DNA of 64,000 bases, taken from assembly GCA_033675265.1 (NCBI GenBank), contig JAUJYZ010000045.1, positions 186,001 to 250,000 of the forward strand, in the 5' to 3' direction. How positions within the stretch are numbered: the first letter of the stretch is position 1; each line of letters starts with the position of its first letter. Made by a program: the position numbers and the translations under genes. The DNA is from Actinostola sp. cb2023 (taxonomy: Eukaryota; Cnidaria; Anthozoa; Actiniaria; Actinostolidae). Below the pieces are notes generated by a model. It was not told where the DNA came from. It saw nothing but the letters and a program-made list of their open reading frames with translations, and did not search any database. Below are positions 57,780-64,000 of the stretch, in pieces.

Positions 57780-57872
57780 TCATAACCGTGGCAGAGCTTG
57801 TATTTCTGATACAAAATCATCTTCATTTGCATAGACATTGACTTTGATTTTCTCGGCCAAACTTACTGGTAT
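57780..57872 (-). pseudogene. Terminal coding exon of an unknown gene family (copy 2)
   Basis: Minus strand: CAAG acceptor, then IPVSLAEKIKVNVYANEDD and EIQALPRL-stop. Counterpart of 20042-20134. Downstream gttttcctcatgaattatta also matches the flank of copy 1. Confidence 0.5.
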
Positions 57873-57938
57873 CTTGAAAATTATAGTAAAACTTGATTTT
57901 ATACATCTCGGACTATGTAAAGTCCGATATTCGCGTTT

Positions 57939-58000
57939 GTGTTGTATAAGATCTACAATCACTCGCCTTCGGCTTGTGATTGTAGATATTATACAACACA
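57939..58000. repeat. Hairpin with GCCTTCGGC apex
   Basis: tgtgttgtataagatctaca and complement enclose atcactcgccttcggcttgtgat. Third member of the GTTGTAT-based hairpin group. Confidence 0.75.
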
Positions 58001-58023
58001 CGACTCATATTGTATCTATTGCA

Positions 58024-58296
58024 TATAGCTACATGTAATTGCATAATAATTATTGTTGTTGGGTTTAAACAAAATTGAAAGCTATGCCTAAAAGGAATGC
58101 TGGGGAATTGAAACTCTGAAATAACATTGTAAAATCGTCAGTCTTCATGTCCAGACTTGTATGATTTTATAATGCCAGCTCATAGATTTTGCAGTTGATG
58201 TGGCTCATTAACTGATTTCACATCTATCCATGCAGTCATACGTTCTATGATTTATGATTTTCAACTCTACAATGATTATGCAATTACATATATTAT
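58024..58296. mobile_element. MITE family A, copy 2
   Basis: Same ends and interior as 23,031-23,325 (attgcataataattattgtt ... tcaactctacaatgattatg), same orientation, clearly diverged. Confidence 0.65.
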
Positions 58297-58607
58297 AGTC
58301 TTGAATTATCAGGACAGCTATTTCTTGAATGCCCTTTCATTGGCTGTTGGCATTTTCTGCAAAGAGAAGGTTTCCTTTCTTTCTTTGCATTGTTGGTTTC
58401 AGCTTGCTGGTTTCTCATCTCAGTTTGTTTTTGTTCTATGAGGCAAATGAATAGCATTCGGGTGTGTTGGGTAAAATCAATTGATACAAATGAATATTAT
58501 GGGGCAAATCCTCTCATATCGGCTGCACCTTAGCATTTGAAATTTCTCTTGGATTTTGAAATCCCAATAGAATACAGTGACTTTAAAACATTACTTAGAA
58601 ATATATA

Positions 58608-59478
58608 TACACCTGTTTTCAAAAACGTTGACCAAACAGAAATAGTGAAATAGCAAAATAGCAAAATAGGAATTTTAATTACCTTATTAACATAGGAAAC
58701 AAAGGTAAAACATTCAAGCAGAAAACAACTGCGGTGCAGACATGCCGAAAACATACTCGGAAGACCTTCGAAATAGAATTATATGGGCAAAATATCTGCT
58801 ATTTCTACAAGTACTGTTAGCAGAATATGTCGACGATATGCTAGACATGGCGCCTTGTCAGGCCGGCCTAATGGCTGCACAAGTTGTTGTCACGAGTTAT
58901 TATTATTATTATTATTATTATTGCATCTCCACGAAGAGTATCTTCTAATACATAGCATTTTAGAGAAACCCGATTTACGGCTTCATGGACTAGCTAGAGA
59001 AAAGAGAACAGACTGGATCGATATCAGAGATTGTAAGTAGAGGTAGAGGTAGCTTTCGGGTAGGCGTTACTTCGGGCAGCTAAAATACGTGAATAATTGA
59101 AAACGATCGCGAAATTCGTCGTAAACACAACCGTGGAATAAACATTATGTCACTTTAATAATTTTCATAAGACTTAAATAAGACTTCTGAATAAATGTTC
59201 CTGTTCGACTGAGTTATTTTATATACAGAGCTTTCATGAACTTAAATGCTTGTTCCTGTTCTTGTCATTTTCGTTTACCAATATGTTTCTTTCGGGAATT
59301 ACTAGAAATTTAAATTACTAGAAAGGTCTCAAAATTAACGTTACTTTCGTAATTCTACGGTATTCAGTTTAAATGCTTTCCCATTGTTTCCTATGTTAAT
59401 AAGGTACCGTTAATTAAAATTCCTATTTTGCTATTTTGCTATTTCTGTTTGGTCAACGTTTTGGAAAACAGGTGTATA
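58608..59478 (+). mobile_element. Tc1/mariner derivative with 105 bp TIRs
   Basis: Terminal inverted repeats start acacctgttttcaaaaacgt and continue to taacataggaaaca. From ATG 58742 the plus strand reads MPKTYSEDLRNRIIWAK, then after a deletion, in another frame, ISTSTVSRICRRYARHGALS: the helix-turn-helix start of a Tc1/mariner transposase. A (tat)n run at 58,895-58,922 interrupts it, and LEKPDLRLHGLAREK follows. The catalytic DDE region is absent. Confidence 0.85.
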
Positions 59479-59573
59479 TATATTATTCATATATTATATA
59501 CCTGGTGGAAATAGTAGAATAGGAACCTTTTTCTCCAACACACTCTCTATGGCCAAACTTTTCTCACGTCTGA

Positions 59574-60671
59574 GGAAACTGGTGATTTAGAGGCTCTGGG
59601 ACCAATTCCTTGTAATCCTTAAAGGTTGCTTCTGCATCAGTCATCTTTTCAAGCAGAACTTTCTTATGGTCTTGTACATAATCTTTGTGAACAAAAAGAG
59701 AGAGAGAGACAAAATATCACAACTGAAAGGTTAACTGTAATATTCGAACATGAAAAATGTTTTGTTTCTGTTAAAAATGTTAGGTTGGAGCTTGAGTGGA
59801 AATATTGTACATGTCATGTAAGACAGTGCCCACATTATATGTAGGAAAAGTTTAACTATTTAGAACATAAAAGTATTTTGTTATCAACTAAATAAATATA
59901 TAACGAGCACATGGCATGCTTTGTTTCTATTTTGCTATTATTTAGTGCAAAATAACAGCAAATAATTATTACTCAATACTTTTTTTGTTTTGTTTCACAT
60001 ATTTTATGTGTGGACTCTAACAGTTTTAGATAATAAAGCTTACCATAAGTAGGGGGAACAGCTACTTCCCTTACCACCTCCTCACCAAGTTTGAATTTTG
60101 GGTATGTTACTGAATAGCATTTCTCCCCACTCTTTGTTGTTCGTGTGTCTCTGTAAGTTTTCATTTAAATGCAAGACCAATGCCTGTAGTGGAATGAACC
60201 ATACATACAATCATGTGTGTAGTGGAAAATCATGTGTTTTAATAATAACATGTATGATTTTCACATCTATTTGGTTCAGTTATTTATTTATCAATGCTTC
60301 AAGGAGGTACATGTAATGAGAGCTGTTATGCATGCATGAAAACTGAAAAAGTAATAATTTGCAGATCAGGGCCTGGATTCACAATGGTGTCTATAATTAA
60401 TCTGACACCTGTTCTTTTAAAATGTCTATATTAATTAATTACTATGCATATATATGAAAATAAAATGTTGTAAATCCAGGCTCAAAATTGCAGTTATAAA
60501 ACATCTAAAGTACCTGCAATATGTACCCATCCATGAGAAATGGGTCATTTTTGGGTGCCAGTGATTTAAAAGGTGGAGTGATAGCCCTCCAGACAGCTGA
60601 TACTTTCCTAATGTCATTTAGCACCCTTGTGCAGTTAACAATAGAGTTAAGTCTGTCGTATGCTGCTGTGC
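59574..60671 (-). CDS. Last three exons of an unknown gene
   Basis: Minus-strand exons with clean borders: 60671-60514 (GTAAYDRLNSIVNCTRVLND ... PKNDPFLMDGYILQ), 60150-60044 (DTRTTKSGEKCYSVTYPKFK ... REVAVPPTYG) and 59662-59574 (VLLEKMTDAEATFKDYKELV ... NHQFPQT-stop). All are open across their length and each has AG acceptors and GT donors. I do not recognise the family. Upstream exons would lie beyond the palindrome and LINE at 60.7-64 kb. It may be a host gene truncated by the LINE, or a normal gene with a LINE in an intron. Confidence 0.55.
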
Positions 60672-60713
60672 CTAAGTCAGATAATTTAAAATATTTTCAT
60701 TAACGTATAAATT

Positions 60714-60797
60714 AGTATTTTATACTGTTAATGCAGTGCATGCATGCATATGTCAACAATTATGCATGCATGCACTGCATTAACAGTATAAAATACT
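60714..60797. repeat. 84 bp palindrome
   Basis: agtattttatactgttaatg cagtgcatgcatgcata is mirrored almost exactly on the right, with a loop of about 12 bases (tgtcaacaat). MITE-like hairpin. Confidence 0.9.
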
Positions 60798-61353
60798 ATT
60801 ATGATTATGACTATAATGTCTTTATTTAATTTGTTTAATACCTATTTTAAGCCATTTTTGATTGTCTTCTAGTAATAATAATAATAATAAAGCCTTTATT
60901 TTACGAGAGTAGCACTAAATAGCTAAAGCTAATGAACTTGTGGCCCTCAATAACTAATAACTATGTAAATATGTAACAATATAATAAAATATATGATAAA
61001 ATTACAAAAACTAATTACAATATTTAAAAATCGGATAGCTACTAGAACTAAGGAAATACTAATCACTTTTAAGTGATTAAAATCACGTAAACGTACAAAC
61101 AAAAATTTAAAAGATTTATAATTTAAAATTTAAAATCAAGCCATCTTATTATCTAAAGATATTATCCTAAAGGTAATATAATATAGAGAGACTAACTATA
61201 AACTATACAATAAAATGATGAAGAGATTGTTGTTTCTCAAAAAAATATCTCCACAAAGAAGATTTAAAAGCAGAAAACGATTCTATATTACGAATATTTA
61301 GAGGTAAAGAATTCCACAAGTTACAAACTGATACACTAAAAGACCTACCTCCG

Positions 61354-63934
61354 TCACACTGACGCTTTTAAAAATCTAGGACAGATTAAATTATAATTTG
61401 AATATCTTGTATTGCGAGTATGTACGTTACAATTGAACTTTAAAAGGTCAATTAAATAAGAAGGAACATCTTCAATACGTCGCTTGAAAACGATAGAGCA
61501 CTTCCTTATCTTCGCTTCTTCATAAAAAGGAAACCACTTGAGCTTATTAAATAAAACTACGGAAGAAGCATCATTGTTGGCATTTAAAATTACTCTAGCT
61601 GCCCTTTTCTGCAATTTTAACACTCTACCCAGACTTTCCTGGTCACAGTTAGACCAAATAACATTTACGTAGTTCATTACTGGCTTAATCATGCTATCGT
61701 AGTAAAGTATTCTCTGTTTTAAAGGTAAATAAGTCCTAATTTTACGTAGAATTCCAATTCGTTGAGCAAGTTTTTTGCATAATTTATCTATATGTGGTTT
61801 GAAAGAGAGTTCATTGTCAATTTCGAGACTTAACAACTTAGCACTAGAAACATTAGTAAGCTGGTTTCCGTTCATGCTCACAGCAGGAGCACAGTTCACC
61901 TTAGAGTGTAGACGCTTTCCAGTGATTATGAGTAATTTAGTTTTCTGTTCATTTAAAGGTAATTTGTTTGTAGTTGCCCAATCAGATACTTCAGCCACGG
62001 ATCTGTTAAGTGATTCCTGTAGTTTAACTACATCACTGACATCAGCAGTTAATGAAATGCTTGTATCATCCGCGTAAAGGTTCACATTTGTAGTGCTCAC
62101 ATTCAGTGGTAGATCGTTTAAAAATAGTATGAACATGAGAGGACCCAGAATACTACCTTGCGGTACCCCATGCTTTACGAAGGCTAGGTCAGACTCTCGT
62201 CCAGCTATAGTAACAAGTTGACGTCTGTCTGTCAGATAGGATTTGAACCATAATAATAATAATAATAACTTTATTTATATAGCGCTTTTACATGGACAAC
62301 TTACAAAGCACTTTACAACTGATACAACTAAAATAAACGTAATCATAATCCAAAAATATATATACTTAAATCTTAAACCTAATCCTAAGTGTTAAAAATA
62401 GAGTTAAAAATATCAAAAAATATATATGTATAAAATATACTGAAATATAATATAATAAAATATAGCAATATAAGAAATGCTGGACATAATTAGCACTGAG
62501 CACTGAGCAATCAGTTAAGCCGTAGATCTTGAGCTTGTCCAACAATAGTTCATGATCAACCATGTCAAATGCTTTGCAGTAATCCACGAGTAATAAGCCA
62601 CTTATTCGGTTCTTGTCAAGTTCAATTAGCAATTGATCTATAAACTGAATAAGGGCAGTCTCTGTGTTATGACGTTTACGGAAACCAGATTGTTGAGGAT
62701 AGATCAAATCGTTTTCAGTCAAGTAGTTATACAGAGAGTCATGTACGTGTCTCTCTATTACTTTCGATAGTATTGGCAAAATTGAAATAGGTCGATAATT
62801 TGAAACATCATCGGACATACCACCTTTAAAGAGAGGAGTGACTTTCGCGGTTTTCCAGCGTTGAGGAAAGACGCCAGTCTTGTAAGAGTGGTTGATGAGT
62901 CGCACAACAGTGGAGGCAATTTCAGGAGCGGCAATCCGCAATAATCGTGCGCTGATTTTATCAATGCCTGTTGCCTTGTTAGGACTAATTTTCAGAAGAC
63001 TATCAATCACCTGGATCTTAGAAATGGAAGGGATGGCGAAGGAGGCCTCGGGATCCTTTCTTGATTTAACAAAATTGATCAGTTTGTCAAAGCAGCATGT
63101 ACGGTTGGGTAACGACGATCTTAGCCGTTCTGCTATGGTTGAGAAGTGTTCGTTAAACTTTGACGCCATTTGTTTTGGATCATCTATCATAAATGCACCA
63201 TCGCTTAAAGTTCTAAATTGTTTACTACTCTTTGATGAGCCAGTTAAAGATTTAATTGTCTTCCACATATTTCTAGAATTGTTCTTATTTTTATCAAAGG
63301 TTTTGCTGTAGTAGTCACTTTTTGTAGATCTTCATAAGCTGACAGATTTGTTTCTTTCTTCCTTGTATTTGGACCAAGCATCTGGAGAATTAGACAACCT
63401 CGCGGTTTTTAAGCACGCATCTCTGTGACGAAGTTGATTTAAAATGGATTTGTTCATCCATGGAGCTTGATTTACCATCGCAACTCTTTTGTCCCGCATA
63501 GGACAATGAGAATCAATAGCACCAATTACTAGTGACTCCCAAGAGTTCCAAGATGTCATCGATCTCGTCAAAAAGGAACACAGTATCCCAGGGGGCCTGT
63601 CTTAGAGAGGATTTGAATTGTTCTGCATCAAAGTTTTTCATGTTCCTGTATCTAATGAAATGCGCTTTCTCGTCAGCACGTCTATACTGTCTATACTGTC
63701 TATACGACAGTATTTACGAACAGCAAACAATGGCAGATGATCAGATAGGCCAATACCAATTGTTCTTATGTCTTTTAAACGCTCTGGAATGTTCGCAAAA
63801 ATGTGATCTAGACAAGTTCCACTGATTGGTCTTGTGCATTCGCTAACCAGTTGATTAAAATTCATACTTTTTAGGCTTCTACATAGACGATGTTTATCAA
63901 ACTTTTGAAAATTTGATGATTTTGAAATCACCAA
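61354..63934 (-). pseudogene. LINE ORF2 (endonuclease and reverse transcriptase), interrupted
   Basis: Catalytic YADD is present in NLYADDTSI. The RT palm is split between DCSV (about 62,500) and WFKSYLTDRR (about 62,250) by a 250 bp insertion. Frame changes lie in the endonuclease-RT linker. Closest in style to the LINE at 10-13 kb but clearly a different family (YADD instead of FADD; different linker). Confidence 0.8.
62249..62506. mobile_element. SINE-like insertion in the LINE RT domain
   Basis: Starts (plus) with an ataataat run, then aactttatttatatagcgct and caaagcactttacaac, then AT-rich DNA to the sequence gcactgagcactgagcaa. The taat-run suggests a retroposon tail on the minus strand. 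No RNA polymerase III boxes were confirmed. Confidence 0.5.
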
Positions 63935-64000
63935 ATAAAATTGTTTCCTTATTAATCAGATGAGCTTTCTCGATGTTTGCTTCTAGCTTTAAATCATCTT

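Larger units (their letters stand above)
60870..64000 (-). mobile_element. CR1/L2-like LINE, running off the window
   Basis: The 3' end is an (aat)n tail at about 60,872-60,890. Coding on minus: endonuclease end (SGTCLDHIFANIPERL, GLSDHLPLFAV) at 63,934-63,638; reverse transcriptase (NYRPISILPILSKVIERH, LLVDYCKAFDMVDHELL) at 63,268-62,507; then after an insertion KHGVPQGSILGPLMFIL and NLYADDTSISL with the thumb at 62,136-61,354. Frame changes at about 63,635 and 63,330. The 5' part lies beyond 64,000. Confidence 0.85.

Overview
This looks like a repeat-rich stretch of an animal nuclear genome. It is AT-rich, has spliced genes with short GT-AG introns, and contains no bacterial-type gene clusters. 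Many fragments resemble protein families I associate with cnidarians (corals, sea anemones): 2A-OTU Helentrons, DUF6589 proteins, the P2X7-type C-terminal domain and lineage-specific kinases. A cnidarian is the best guess; the species cannot be fixed from the sequence.

Layout. (1) 1-18.6 kb, minus strand: a decayed Helentron (rolling-circle transposon) with 2A peptide, OTU protease, DUF6570, HUH-type Rep, Pif1-like helicase, AP-type endonuclease and an RPA-like gene downstream. It is split into two halves by a 9.6 kb block (about 7,069-16,705). That block holds two convergent genes: an apparently intact spliced RecQ-like helicase and a broken C2H2/DUF6589 gene. The DUF6589 gene is itself interrupted by a 5'-truncated LINE with a 6 bp target duplication. 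The block is flanked by near-identical 8 bp sequences and may be a mobile element. (2) 18.9-25.6 kb, minus strand: a multi-exon gene of unknown family, possibly an RNase H-like transposase, its introns full of MITEs and hairpins. (3) 25.6-30.7 kb, plus strand: a LINE 3' end carrying two nested insertions, a 664 bp TTAA-flanked fold-back and a 3.9 kb PIF/Harbinger element whose transposase is intact but whose Myb-like partner gene is broken. (4) 30.7-36.9 kb: MITEs, a 759 bp Harbinger derivative and gene fragments. (5) 36.9-41.6 kb, minus strand: a BEL/Pao LTR retrotransposon with two 167 bp LTRs and a 5 bp target duplication, but decayed coding. (6) 42-53 kb: nested MITEs, minisatellites, decayed genes (including a kinase and an integrase fragment) and a 1.7 kb element with terminal inverted repeats (TIRs) of about 530 bp. 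(7) 53.2-60.7 kb: exons of ordinary-looking genes (P2X7-type C-terminal domain, a possible membrane-protein first exon, terminal exons of unknown families), with a 1.9 kb TIR element and a Tc1/mariner derivative among them. (8) 60.9-64.0 kb, minus strand: a LINE running off the window.

The coding capacity is overwhelmingly that of transposons. Only the RecQ-like gene, the Harbinger transposase and a few host-like exons read cleanly. Several frameshifts fall in 7-8 base homopolymer runs, so some apparent pseudogenes may reflect consensus errors.
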